64,000 nt of DNA, taken from assembly GCA_036260255.1 (NCBI GenBank), contig DATAAF010000016.1:10719-74718 (forward strand), written 5' to 3'. Shown here piece after piece: positions 14,725-22,643 of this stretch (positions are counted from its first letter, which is position 1; each line of letters starts with the position of its first letter). The notes beneath the pieces were generated by a model. The model made no database searches. It worked only from the letters and a program-made list of their open reading frames with translations, and was not told the origin of the DNA. Both the position numbers and the translations under genes were made by a program. This stretch comes from DASZJY01 sp036260255. Its GTDB lineage: Bacteria; Actinomycetota; Acidimicrobiia; Acidimicrobiales; AC-14.

Positions 14725-15993
14725 TCAACCGGCTTTGGCCGGAGACACCGCCATCGGACCGGGACCGGCGGGGAGCCGGAGGGTGAACGTCGAGCCCTCG
14801 CCCTCCTGGGACGCGACGCGCACGTCGCCGCCGTGGCCGGCGGCGACGTGACGGACGATGGCCAGCCCCAGGCCGGTGCCGCCGGAGTCGCGCCCGCGGC
14901 CGCGGTCGACCCGATAGAAGCGCTCGAAGATGCGCTCGAGGTCGCGCGCCGGGATGCCGATGCCGCGGTCCCTCACCTCGAGCTCGACCCACTGCCCGTC
15001 GGTGCGCGAGCGGACGTCGACGGTGGAGCCCTCGTCGGAGTACTTCACCGCGTTCTCGAGGAGGTTGAACAGCGCCGACACGAGCTGCCGCCGGTCGCCG
15101 GTGACGGTCATGTGCCGGGACGCCTCTCCGAAGGTGATCGTGATGGCGCGCCGCTCCGCCGCCGGCCTGACCCGCTCGGCGGCCTGGGCCACCACCAGGT
15201 GGACGGGCACCGGCTCGCGGGCGGGCGCCTCCTCCGACTCGATGCGGCTGAGGTCGAGCAGGTCGTCGACCACCCGGGCCACCCGCTGCGCCTCCGTCTG
15301 CAGGCGCCGGGCCAGACGGCTGACGACCTCGGGGTCGTCCTCGCCGGCGAGCGTCTCGGCGAGCAGGGCGAGGGCCCCCACGGGCGTCTTGAGCTCGTGG
15401 CTGATGTTGGCGACGAAGTCGCGACGGACCGCCTCGAGCCGCCGGCGTTCGGAGACGTCGTCGATGACGGCGACCGCGCCGACGCCGCGCCAGCCGTCGT
15501 CGAGCGGCGACGCGGCGATGGTGAGGGTGCGCCGGGGGGGCCCATAGAGGTCGAGGGTCTGCGACCGGGCCTGACCGTCGACCGCGTCCTTGAGCAGGTC
15601 GACCACCGCCTGCTGGGCGAGCACGTCGGTGTGGCCCGGCCCCATCACCGCGTTGGCCTGCTCGTTGGTGAACACGATCTCGCCGTGCTCGTCCGAGACC
15701 ACGACGCCCTCCGACACCGCGCTCAGCGCCTGCTCGAGACGGTCGCGGGCCAGCCGGGCGTTGCCCCGTTCGGTGACGGCCCTCTCGGCCAACCGCTCCA
15801 GCCGGCTGAGGTTGGCGTCGATGCGCCCACCGCCGGTGAGCCCGTTCCCCTCGCCGGTCTCGTCGGCCAGGCGGGCGGCGAGGACGCCGAGGCGGCGGGC
15901 GACTATGCGCCTCGACCGCCAGACCCACACCGCCGCCACCAAAAAGACGACCCCGGCCAAGGCCGCGACCACGCCGGTGGGGCCTATGTCCAT
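14725..15993 (-). CDS. senX3: Phosphate sensor histidine kinase SenX3/PhoR type
   Basis: Membrane sensor kinase of about 422 residues: one N-terminal membrane segment (about residues 4-24), a PAS domain (about 95-180, AVSEGVVVSDEHGEIVFTNE), the dimerisation helix with the phosphorylated His in FVANISHELKTPVGALALLAETL, and the ATPase domain with N box LLENAVKYSDEG, G1 VRDRGIGIP, F box RIFERFYRV and G2 GGTGLGLAIV. Expected to phosphorylate RegX3 when phosphate is low. I use the ATG at 15993; a TTG 9 nt upstream is possible. It follows phoU by about 50 nt. Confidence 0.94.
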   Translation of the reverse strand: MDIGPTGVVAALAGVVFLVAAVWVWRSRRIVARRLGVLAARLADETGEGNGLTGGGRIDANLSRLERLAERAVTERGNARLARDRLEQALSAVSEGVVVSDEHGEIVFTNEQANAVMGPGHTDVLAQQAVVDLLKDAVDGQARSQTLDLYGPPRRTLTIAASPLDDGWRGVGAVAVIDDVSERRRLEAVRRDFVANISHELKTPVGALALLAETLAGEDDPEVVSRLARRLQTEAQRVARVVDDLLDLSRIESEEAPAREPVPVHLVVAQAAERVRPAAERRAITITFGEASRHMTVTGDRRQLVSALFNLLENAVKYSDEGSTVDVRSRTDGQWVELEVRDRGIGIPARDLERIFERFYRVDRGRGRDSGGTGLGLAIVRHVAAGHGGDVRVASQEGEGSTFTLRLPAGPGPMAVSPAKAG

Positions 15994-16044
15994 CGCGTCC
16001 AAGATACGCCCCGGCGGTTCTCGATCAGGCGATGGTCGGGGCCG

Positions 16045-16704
16045 TCAACCGATCTCCGCGGCGAGGTAGCTCGGGTCGCCGGTGATCATGTAGACGACGC
16101 GGTCGCCGACCGCCACGGCGTGGTCGGCGATGCGCTCGAGGTGGCGGCCGGCGAGCAGGGCGTGGAACACCAGCCCGCTGGCTTCGGGCCCGTCCTGGGC
16201 GAGGAGGTGGGCGGCCAGCCGGCGGAAGCACGCGTCCAGGGCGTCGTCTCGGCGCTCGAGCGCACCGGCCAGCTCGAGGTCCTCGTCGCGCCAGGCGCGC
16301 CGCGCCGACGCGACGAGGTCGAGGGCGATGTCGGCCATCTGACCCAGGAGCACGAGCGAGGTCGACTCTCGTGCCCAGTCGACCCGTGCGAGCTTGGCGA
16401 TGGCCACGGCCAGGTCGCCGGTGCGCTCGTAGTCGGCCATGACGCGCAGGCTCGACACGAGGAACCGCAGGTCGGCGGCCACCGGCGCCTGGCGGGCCAT
16501 CAGCTGGTAGGCCCGCTCCTCGAGGGCGACGAACAGCCGGTCGAGGTCGTCGTCGCCGGCGATCACCAGCTCGGCCTTGGTCCCGTCGTCGCCGACCAGC
16601 GCGCCGACCGCCCCCCGCACCGCTTCCTCCGCCAGCGCTCCCAACCAGTCGACGTCGGCGCGCAGGGTGCCGAGCGCCTCCTGGAAGGCGACGCGGGAGG
16701 TCAT
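16045..16704 (-). CDS. phoU: Phosphate signalling regulator PhoU
   Basis: All-helical PhoU of 219 residues with two three-helix bundles and the repeated metal-binding pattern (IAGDDDLDRLFVALEERAYQL, DLRFLVSSLRVMADYERTGDLAVAIAK; second copy ERRDDALDACFRRL, HALLAGRHLERIADHAVAVGDRVVY). PhoU links the Pst transporter to the sensor kinase and shuts down signalling when phosphate is plentiful. It sits between pstB (31 nt upstream) and senX3, the position expected for this role. Confidence 0.94.
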   Translation of the reverse strand: MTSRVAFQEALGTLRADVDWLGALAEEAVRGAVGALVGDDGTKAELVIAGDDDLDRLFVALEERAYQLMARQAPVAADLRFLVSSLRVMADYERTGDLAVAIAKLARVDWARESTSLVLLGQMADIALDLVASARRAWRDEDLELAGALERRDDALDACFRRLAAHLLAQDGPEASGLVFHALLAGRHLERIADHAVAVGDRVVYMITGDPSYLAAEIG

Positions 16705-16735
16705 CGGAGTTGGCGCGGCGGCGGTCCCCCCGACC

Positions 16736-17635
16736 TCATCCGAACCGACCGGTGACGTAGGCCTCGGTGCGGGCGTCCGACGGGGCGGTGAAGAGCTTCT
16801 CGGTGTGGTCGTACTCGACCAGGTGGCCCGTGCGGCGGTCGCCGTCGCCCACCTCGACGGTGAGGAACGCCGTCCACTGCGACACCCGGGCGGCCTGCTG
16901 CATGTTGTGGGTCACGATGATGATCGACAGCTCCCGGCTCAGGTCGGTCATGAGGTCCTCGATGTGCATGGTGGAGATGGGGTCGAGGGCTGAGCAGGGC
17001 TCGTCCATGAGGAGGACGTCGGGGTTGTTGGCGAGGGCCCGGGCGATGCAGAGGCGCTGCTGCTGGCCCCCCGAGAGGCTGTAGGCGTCGGACCGGAGCC
17101 GGCCCTTGACCTCGTCCCACAGCGCGGCCCGGCGCAGCGACTCCTCGACGCAGTCGTCGAGGCCCTTCTTGCGGCCCAGGGTCCTCGGCCCGAAGGCGAC
17201 GTTGTCGTAGATGGACTTCGGGAACGGGTTCGGCTTCTGGAAGACCATGCCGATGCGCTTGCGGACCTCGACGGGGTCGACGTCGGCGCTGTAGAGGTCC
17301 TGTCCCTCGTAGCGGACCTCGCCCTGCACCGTCGCCCCGGGGATGAGGTCGTTCATACGGTTGAAGCAGCGGACGAGCGTGCTCTTCCCGCATCCGGAGG
17401 GGCCGATCACCGCGGTGATGTGCTTGCGGTAGACGTCCAGGGTGACGTCTTTGACCGCGGGGACGCCCGAGTAGCTGACGCCGACCTGCCGGAGCTCGAA
17501 GACGACCTGGCGGTCCTCGTCCGCCTCGGCGGCCTCCCCGAGTGCCGAGCCGAGGTCGATGGGCGTCGACCGCTCGTCGAGGCTGCCCTCGTCGCCGCTC
17601 GTGCGGTCGGCGGTATCGGTCGGGAAGCCGTCCAC
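16736..17635 (-). CDS. pstB: Phosphate ABC transporter ATPase PstB
   Basis: ATP-binding subunit of the high-affinity phosphate importer. Walker A GPSGCGKST, Q-loop MVFQKPNPFPKSIYDNV, signature LSGGQQQRLCIARAL, Walker B VLLMDEPCSALDPIST and switch His in IVTHNMQQA are all present. With the GTG at 17635 (TAGTG overlap with pstA, GGAGG 5 nt upstream) it has 299 residues including a roughly 40-residue acidic N-terminal tail rich in Asp/Glu/Ser; an ATG 33 nt upstream inside pstA is less likely. Confidence 0.96.
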   Translation of the reverse strand: MDGFPTDTADRTSGDEGSLDERSTPIDLGSALGEAAEADEDRQVVFELRQVGVSYSGVPAVKDVTLDVYRKHITAVIGPSGCGKSTLVRCFNRMNDLIPGATVQGEVRYEGQDLYSADVDPVEVRKRIGMVFQKPNPFPKSIYDNVAFGPRTLGRKKGLDDCVEESLRRAALWDEVKGRLRSDAYSLSGGQQQRLCIARALANNPDVLLMDEPCSALDPISTMHIEDLMTDLSRELSIIIVTHNMQQAARVSQWTAFLTVEVGDGDRRTGHLVEYDHTEKLFTAPSDARTEAYVTGRFG

Positions 17636-18534
17636 TACCACCTCCGTTGGTAACGCCGTCGGAGCCATATTGCCGTCCCGTTCATCGCTACCAGGATGAC
17701 GAGGAGGACGACGATGGCGGCGGCGGCGAGGACATGGAACTCCTCCTGCGGGCGGGAGATCCAGTTGAAGATCTGCACGGGCAGCACCGAGAAGGCGCTG
17801 TCCAGGCCGCTCGGGTTGAAGGTGACGAACGTGAGCGCCCCCAGCAGCAGGAGCGGAGCTGCCTCGCCGATGGCGCGCGACAGGGCGAGGATGCTGCCGG
17901 TGGCGATGCCCGGGATGGCCGCGGGGAGCGTCTGGCGGCGGATGGTCTGCCACTGGGTGGCGCCGAGGGCCAGCGAGGCCTCCCGGATCGAGCGGGGGAC
18001 GGCACGGATCGCCTCGCGCGAAGCGATGATGACGATGGGCAGCACGAGGAGGGAGAGGGTGAGGCCGGCGGCCAGCACGCTGGGGCCGAGGTCCGCCCAT
18101 CCCCGGGCGAGGAAGGCCAGGCCGAGGATGCCGTACACGATCGACGGCACCGCGGCCAGGTTCTGGATGTTGATCTCGATGAGGCGGTTGTACCAGCGGG
18201 TGCGGTCGGCGTACTCCTCGAGGTAGATGGCGGCGCCGATGCCGACAGGGATGCACGTGACGACGACGACCCCCATGACCCAGAGGGTGCCGAAGATCGC
18301 CGACTGGGCGCCCGCCCTCGTCGGCCGGCTGGAGGGGAAGTGGGTGAGGAGGTCGAGGTTGAGGCGGGCCCGGCCCTCGGTGACGACCTGCAGCAGGAGG
18401 GTGACCAACGCCACCATGGCGAGGAGCAGGCTGGCCAGCATGACGGCGCGGAACGCCCAGTGGGCCACGTCCGGGCGGTGGCGGTCACCGTCGCCCGTGA
18501 GGGGGCTGCGGTCGGCGGGCGAAGGGGCGGCCAT
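17635..18534 (-). CDS. pstA: Phosphate ABC transporter permease PstA
   Basis: Inner permease subunit of 299 residues with six membrane segments. The cytoplasmic EAA-like loop that contacts PstB is visible as RSIREASLALGATQWQTIRRQTLPAAIPGI. Other conserved parts are GIGAAIYLEEYA and INIQNLAAVPSIVYGILGLAF. ATG 18534 overlaps the TGA of pstC (TGATG), indicating coupled translation. Pairs with PstC to form the phosphate channel. Confidence 0.95.
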   Translation of the reverse strand: MAAPSPADRSPLTGDGDRHRPDVAHWAFRAVMLASLLLAMVALVTLLLQVVTEGRARLNLDLLTHFPSSRPTRAGAQSAIFGTLWVMGVVVVTCIPVGIGAAIYLEEYADRTRWYNRLIEINIQNLAAVPSIVYGILGLAFLARGWADLGPSVLAAGLTLSLLVLPIVIIASREAIRAVPRSIREASLALGATQWQTIRRQTLPAAIPGIATGSILALSRAIGEAAPLLLLGALTFVTFNPSGLDSAFSVLPVQIFNWISRPQEEFHVLAAAAIVVLLVILVAMNGTAIWLRRRYQRRW

Positions 18535-19478
18535 CAGTAGACCTGGCGGTAGCGGCGCACGAGGCGGATGCTGAACAGGTTCATGAGGAACGTGATGAGG
18601 AACAGCGTCGTCCCCACCGCGAAGATCGTCTTGTAACCGACGCTTCCCGTGGGCTGGTCGCCGATGCCGGCGGAGGCGATGAAGGCGGTCATCGTCTGCA
18701 TGGCCTCGGCCGGGTTGAAGCTCAGGTTCGGCGTCCCCCCGGCGGCGATCAGCACGATCATGGTCTCGCCCACGGCCCGGGAGATGCCCAGGACCACGGC
18801 GGCCACGATCCCGGAGAGCGCGGCGGGGAAGACGACTCGCAGCGACGTGGTGAGGCGGGTGCCGCCCAGGGCGAAGGACCCCTCGCGGAGCGACTGGGGC
18901 ACCGCCGCCATGGCGTCCTCCGACAACGAGGTGATGGTCGGCACGATCATGATGCCCATGACCAAACCGGCGGAGGCGGCGTTGAAGACTCCTGGCGGCT
19001 GGCCGAACGGCCACAGGTCCTGCAACAGGGGCGTGACGAATGTGAGGGCGAAGAAGCCGTAGACGACGGTGGGGATGCCGGCGAGCAGCTCGAGGGTCGG
19101 CTTGAGGAGGTTCCTGACCCGCGGCCGGGCGTACTCGCTGAGGTAGATGGCGCTCAGGAGCCCGACCGGGACGGAGAGGGCGAGGGCGATGCCGGTGATC
19201 AGGAACGTGGCGCTGACGAGGGGCAGCACGCCGAACTCGGGGTCGGCGAACAGGGGCGACCAGGTCGTGGAGGTGAGGAACTCCACGATGCTGACGTCGG
19301 CGAAGAACTCGATCGTCGGCTGCAAGAGGGCGAAGACGATGCCGACCGTCGTCGCCACCGAGAGGAGGGCGCAGGCGGCCAGCACCGCCTTGACGGCCAT
19401 CTCGCCGTAGCGAGGCCGCCGAACCCCCAGGCCCCGGGTCTGGGGCCCGGCGGACTCGAACGTCCCCGCGGTGCTCAA
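18534..19478 (-). CDS. pstC: Phosphate ABC transporter permease PstC
   Basis: Second permease subunit, about 314 residues and six membrane segments, with GLLSAIYLSEYA, LLAGIPTVVYGFFAL and the EAA loop SLREGSFALGGTRLTTSLRVVFPAALSGI. The start is inferred as TTG at 19478, whose last bases form TTGA with the pstS stop; this gives an N-terminus of normal length. A later ATG (26 codons in) is the alternative. Part of the coupled pstS-C-A-B block. Confidence 0.94.
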   Translation of the reverse strand: MSTAGTFESAGPQTRGLGVRRPRYGEMAVKAVLAACALLSVATTVGIVFALLQPTIEFFADVSIVEFLTSTTWSPLFADPEFGVLPLVSATFLITGIALALSVPVGLLSAIYLSEYARPRVRNLLKPTLELLAGIPTVVYGFFALTFVTPLLQDLWPFGQPPGVFNAASAGLVMGIMIVPTITSLSEDAMAAVPQSLREGSFALGGTRLTTSLRVVFPAALSGIVAAVVLGISRAVGETMIVLIAAGGTPNLSFNPAEAMQTMTAFIASAGIGDQPTGSVGYKTIFAVGTTLFLITFLMNLFSIRLVRRYRQVY

Positions 19479-20431
19479 GACGTGAGAAGCGTCTGGATCG
19501 ACCCCAGGGACTCCTGCTTCTGGGCCTCCGTCATGGGGACGAACCGGGCGTCGGCGGCGATCTCCTCTGCGTTCTCGATGTAGGAGCGGACGAACTCCCG
19601 GACTTCGGGCCGCTGGAGGGCGTCCGCCTTCGGGTAGATGAAGAGCGGTCTCCCGAGCGGCTTGTAGCTGCTGTTCTGTACCGTCTGGGCGCTCGGCGCC
19701 ACGCATCCGGCGCCCCCGTCGACGGCCACCGCCTTGACCCTCCCCTGGTTCTCCTCCACGTAGGAGAGCCCCAGGTACCCGATGGCGCCCTTCGTCCCGG
19801 CCACCCCGCTCACGGTGACGTTGTCGTCCTCGCTGGCGGTGTAGTCGGTACGACTGGCGCCTTCCTTGCCGTTGACGGCCTCGGTGAAGTAGTCGAAGGT
19901 CCCCGAATCGGTGCCCGCGCCGAACAGGGCGATCCTCTCGTCCGGGAAGCTCGGGTCGACGTCCCTCCAGTTGGAGACGGTGCTCCGGGGCGCCCACACC
20001 TTCTTGAGCTGGTCGACGGTGAGGCACGTGACCCAGGTGTTCTGGGGGTTCACGACGACGGCGAGCCCGTCGTTGGCCACGGTGAGCTGCTCGTAGCGGA
20101 TCCCCTTGGCCGCGCAGGCGTCCTTCTCCGACTGCTTGATGGGCCGGGAGGCGTCGCTGACGTCCGTCTCGCCGTTGCAGAACTTCTCGAAACCGCCGCC
20201 CGTCCCCGACGTCCCGACGGTGATCCGCACGTGGTTGTGCTCTTCCATGAACCGCTCGGCGGCAGCCTCGCTGAGGGGCGCCACCGTGCTGGACCCGTCG
20301 ATGCGGATCGACCCGCTCAGCCTCTGGCCGCCGCTCTCGGCTGGCTCGCCGCCGCCGCACGCGCCGACCGCCAGTCCCAGAGCCAGCGCGAGGGCCCCCC
20401 GCCTGACCTGCCGAGACCTCGCTCGTGACAC
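19475..20431 (-). CDS. pstS: Phosphate-binding lipoprotein PstS
   Basis: Extracellular phosphate receptor, about 318 residues. A twin-basic start (RARSRQVRRG), hydrophobic core and lipobox LGLAVGAC predict a lipoprotein. Binding-site motifs are visible: IDGSSTVAPLSEA, GTSGTGGGFEKFC, SDASRPIKQSE and GAGTDSGTFDYF. Two GTG starts lie close together; the one at 20431 has GGAAGG at a good distance. First gene of the phosphate operon, about 76 nt downstream of a PHO box. Confidence 0.95.
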   Translation of the reverse strand: MSRARSRQVRRGALALALGLAVGACGGGEPAESGGQRLSGSIRIDGSSTVAPLSEAAAERFMEEHNHVRITVGTSGTGGGFEKFCNGETDVSDASRPIKQSEKDACAAKGIRYEQLTVANDGLAVVVNPQNTWVTCLTVDQLKKVWAPRSTVSNWRDVDPSFPDERIALFGAGTDSGTFDYFTEAVNGKEGASRTDYTASEDDNVTVSGVAGTKGAIGYLGLSYVEENQGRVKAVAVDGGAGCVAPSAQTVQNSSYKPLGRPLFIYPKADALQRPEVREFVRSYIENAEEIAADARFVPMTEAQKQESLGSIQTLLTS

Positions 20432-20433
20432 GG

Positions 20434-20625
20434 TCACCCCTTCCCGATCGGTGGAACCTCTGTCCCACCGATGAAGGTACGCAACGGTCGTGGCCGGCAA
20501 CTGGACTCGGTGTGAACACGAGGTGAACGGACGCGGAACATCGTCGGCTCGACGGTCCGCCTCACAGCCCCACCGGGGCCCAGAGCGCTCCCCGTGAGGA
20601 ACGTGCGTCGGTCGATGGTGGTCAC
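20434..20625 (-). pseudogene. Possible 5' remnant of a Tat-exported protein gene
   Basis: From the GTG at 20625 the frame reads TTIDRRTFLTGSALGPGGAV, a good twin-arginine signal start (DRRTFLTGSA), but the hydrophobic core breaks off and the rest (ending at 20434) has no sense and runs through the PHO box. It may be the truncated start of a secreted enzyme gene such as a Tat-dependent phosphatase next to the pst operon, or chance. Confidence 0.3.
20507..20528 (-). promoter_or_regulatory. PHO box (two 11-bp direct repeats) before pstS
   Basis: On the minus strand two adjacent 11-nt units, GTTCACCTCGT (20528-20518) and GTTCACACCGA (20517-20507), share GTTCAC and match the actinobacterial PhoP/RegX3 direct-repeat box. 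It lies about 76 nt before the pstS start, and the operon it controls encodes the regulator that would bind it, giving positive feedback under phosphate limitation. Confidence 0.8.
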
Positions 20626-20717
20626 GGCCCGACCGTACGGAGCGCAGGTGGCGCCCCAGTTGCCGATCGGCGACGCCGAGCTGGCGCCGGGATGAACTTC
20701 GGACGAGGCTCGCCGGT

Positions 20718-21008
20718 CTACCCGGTGTCGTCGAGGTCCTCGTCGGGGACGCCGAGGTCCCAGTCGAGGATGAGCGCCTCTCGCTCGGCGTCGCGGACCA
20801 CCCGCTCGCGGTTGCGCCGGAACTGCGGGTCGTGCGGGGGGAGGAGCAGGAGGCGGGCCAGCGCCCGCTCGCGGAACGCCTCGATCACGCTGCGGTCGCC
20901 GAACTCGGAGACGACCTCCCAATGGGGCGCGACCGGCCCAAGGTAGACGACGCGCACGTGCCCGCGGGGGGCTCGCTGCTCCTCCTGGTCGACGCCGAGA
21001 TCGGACAT
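20718..21008 (-). CDS. Conserved hypothetical protein, acidic/charged
   Basis: A 96-residue protein with a core APHWEVVSEFGDRSVIEAFRERALARLLLLPPHDPQFRRNRERVVRDAEREALILDWDLGVP. The pattern feels conserved among actinobacteria but I cannot name a function. No signal peptide or membrane segment. ATG at 21008 lies 12 nt after the htrA-like stop on the same strand, so it is probably cotranscribed and part of the same stress response. Confidence 0.7.
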   Translation of the reverse strand: MSDLGVDQEEQRAPRGHVRVVYLGPVAPHWEVVSEFGDRSVIEAFRERALARLLLLPPHDPQFRRNRERVVRDAEREALILDWDLGVPDEDLDDTG

Positions 21009-21020
21009 GGGAAGGCCAAG

Positions 21021-22187
21021 CTAGCCGCCCGGCCTCTGGGCCAACGTCACCCTGGCCGACTGCTGCCGGCCGCCGCGGATCCACGTGATCTCGACGAGGT
21101 CGCCCGGGTCGTGGCTGCGCACCGCGGCCCCGAGGTCGTCGGACGACGAGATCCGGTCCGTGCCGACTCGCACGATCACGTCGTCGGGCTGGAGACCAGC
21201 TCCCTCGGCGGGCGACCCCGGGTCGACCTCCAGCACCACCGCCCCGGCGTTGCCCTGGAGGGTCGCGGTGGTCACGCCGAGGAACGCCCGCGGCCCGGAC
21301 GCCTGCGCAGTGCCGCCGCGGCGACGGAGGTCGTCGACGACCGGTTGGAACGTGTCGCTCGCGATGGCGAAGCCGATGTTCTGCGCCTCGGCGGTGCCCG
21401 TCCGCTGGATCACCGCGGTGTTCATGCCGACGACCTGGCCGTCGACATCGACCAGCGGCCCGCCCGAGTTCCCGGGGTTGATGGCGGCGTCGGTCTGGAT
21501 CAGGTGCTCGAGCCGGTGGCCCGGCGACTCGCCGATCGTGCGGTCGAGGGCGGAGACGATGCCGGTCGTCACGGTGGGGCCGCCGGGCAGGGCCAAGGCG
21601 TTGCCGATCGCCACCACCGCGTCGCCCACCTGCAGGTCGGCCGAGCGCCCGACGTCGACGGTCGGCAGCCCCGAGGCGCCCTGCAGCCGGAGGAGGGCGA
21701 TGTCGGCGGTGGCGTCGGCGCCCACGACGGCGGCGTCGAAGGTCCGCCCGTCGTCGAGCTTCACTTGGATCGTCCTCGCCCCGGCCACCACGTGGGCGTT
21801 CGTGAGGACGTCGCCGCCGGGTGTGAGGATCATCCCCGTCCCCGCCCCCTCGGGGACGACGTCGAAGAAGCGGCTGGCGAAGCCGCCGATGTTGATCGAC
21901 ACCACGGCCGGCTCGACCTTGGCGAGGATCGAGCGGATGTCCCCGGGCCGGGCCAGGCTGGCCGCCGGACGGTCCGGTGCGGCGGCGGTCGAGCGGCGCA
22001 GGCCCTCGCCGTCGTCGTCCAGGGCGAAGACGAGACCGCCGGCGACGACGGCCCCGACGACCGCGCCGACCAGGGCGGCGACCAACCAGTGCCGCGCCAT
22101 CGCCGGCGACGACGTCGGGGGCGGCGGTGGCGGCGGGGGCGCTCCGGCGGTGGACGGCGGGTACTCGAAGACCGGTCTCTCGGGCAT
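21021..22187 (-). CDS. HtrA/DegP-like serine protease with PDZ domain
   Basis: About 388 residues: Pro-rich cytoplasmic tail (PPPPPPPPTSS), one membrane segment (about residues 34-55), trypsin-like domain with His in LTNAHVVAG, Asp in DATADIALLR and Ser in INPGNSGGPLV, and a C-terminal PDZ domain (about 300-388, FLGVTTATL to TWIRGG). Closest in layout to mycobacterial PepD/HtrA proteins, which work with the SigE envelope-stress system. ATG 22187 follows GGAGGA. An ECF-type promoter match precedes it, and an ECF sigma operon is the neighbour, so regulation by that factor is likely. Confidence 0.93.
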   Translation of the reverse strand: MPERPVFEYPPSTAGAPPPPPPPPTSSPAMARHWLVAALVGAVVGAVVAGGLVFALDDDGEGLRRSTAAAPDRPAASLARPGDIRSILAKVEPAVVSINIGGFASRFFDVVPEGAGTGMILTPGGDVLTNAHVVAGARTIQVKLDDGRTFDAAVVGADATADIALLRLQGASGLPTVDVGRSADLQVGDAVVAIGNALALPGGPTVTTGIVSALDRTIGESPGHRLEHLIQTDAAINPGNSGGPLVDVDGQVVGMNTAVIQRTGTAEAQNIGFAIASDTFQPVVDDLRRRGGTAQASGPRAFLGVTTATLQGNAGAVVLEVDPGSPAEGAGLQPDDVIVRVGTDRISSSDDLGAAVRSHDPGDLVEITWIRGGRQQSARVTLAQRPGG

Positions 22188-22220
22188 GGGTCCTCCGGCG
22201 CGATGTGGCTGAAACGCGGA

Positions 22221-22246
22221 AACGCGGGTTGCGCGGAGCCGATTCC
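22221..22246 (-). promoter_or_regulatory. ECF-type promoter of the htrA-like gene
   Basis: Minus strand: GGAAT (22246-22242), 18 nt, GTT (22223-22221). This is the consensus of SigE/SigR-class ECF factors. The expected start site gives a leader of about 27 nt before the ATG at 22187, with the ribosome site in place. Confidence 0.6.
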
Positions 22247-22306
22247 CGTCATGAGAGGGGTGGAAACGTGCGCAATCCGCCGGGCGCCGCTCCCCGTAGG
22301 ACAAGT

Positions 22307-22332
22307 GGAACCGGGAGCGGTCCCGGCCCGTT
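22307..22332 (+). promoter_or_regulatory. ECF-type promoter of whiB
   Basis: Plus strand: GGAAC (22307-22311), 18 nt, GTTG (from 22330). Leader to the ATG at 22364 would be about 25 nt. It is back to back with the htrA promoter in a 176-bp divergent gap. Confidence 0.55.
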
Positions 22333-22363
22333 GTCGTTGTGGTGAGGCCAAGGAGGAGGGCCG

Positions 22364-22609
22364 ATGGACACCGCCTGGATGGCTGACGGGAACTGCCGGT
22401 CCGAATCACCCTCGCTGTTCTTCCCGAGCGACGGCGTCGGCGTCGAGGTGGCCCGGCGGGTCTGCGCCACCTGCCCGGTCAAGACGCCGTGCCTCGAGTA
22501 CGCCCTCCGCAACAGCATCGACCACGGGGTCTGGGGCGGCGCTTCCGAGCGCGAGCGGCGCCGCATCGCCCGCCGCCGCCGCCTCGAGCAGGCCCAAGCG
22601 CACACGTAG
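22364..22609 (+). CDS. WhiB-family iron-sulfur transcription factor
   Basis: An 81-residue WhiB-like protein. Four Cys at residues 11, 34, 37 and 43 (C...CATCPVKTPC) would hold a [4Fe-4S] cluster, followed by the turn GVWGGASE and the basic tail RERRRIARRRR used for DNA contact. Such proteins bind sigma factor region 4 and respond to redox or NO. Start ATG has a strong AGGAGGAGGG. An ECF-type promoter match in front suggests membership of the neighbouring stress regulon. Which WhiB subfamily it belongs to cannot be fixed by eye. Confidence 0.93.
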   Translation: MDTAWMADGNCRSESPSLFFPSDGVGVEVARRVCATCPVKTPCLEYALRNSIDHGVWGGASERERRRIARRRRLEQAQAHT

Positions 22610-22643
22610 GGTTTCGCCTCGCAACCAGCCGTTGCGCGGGCAC

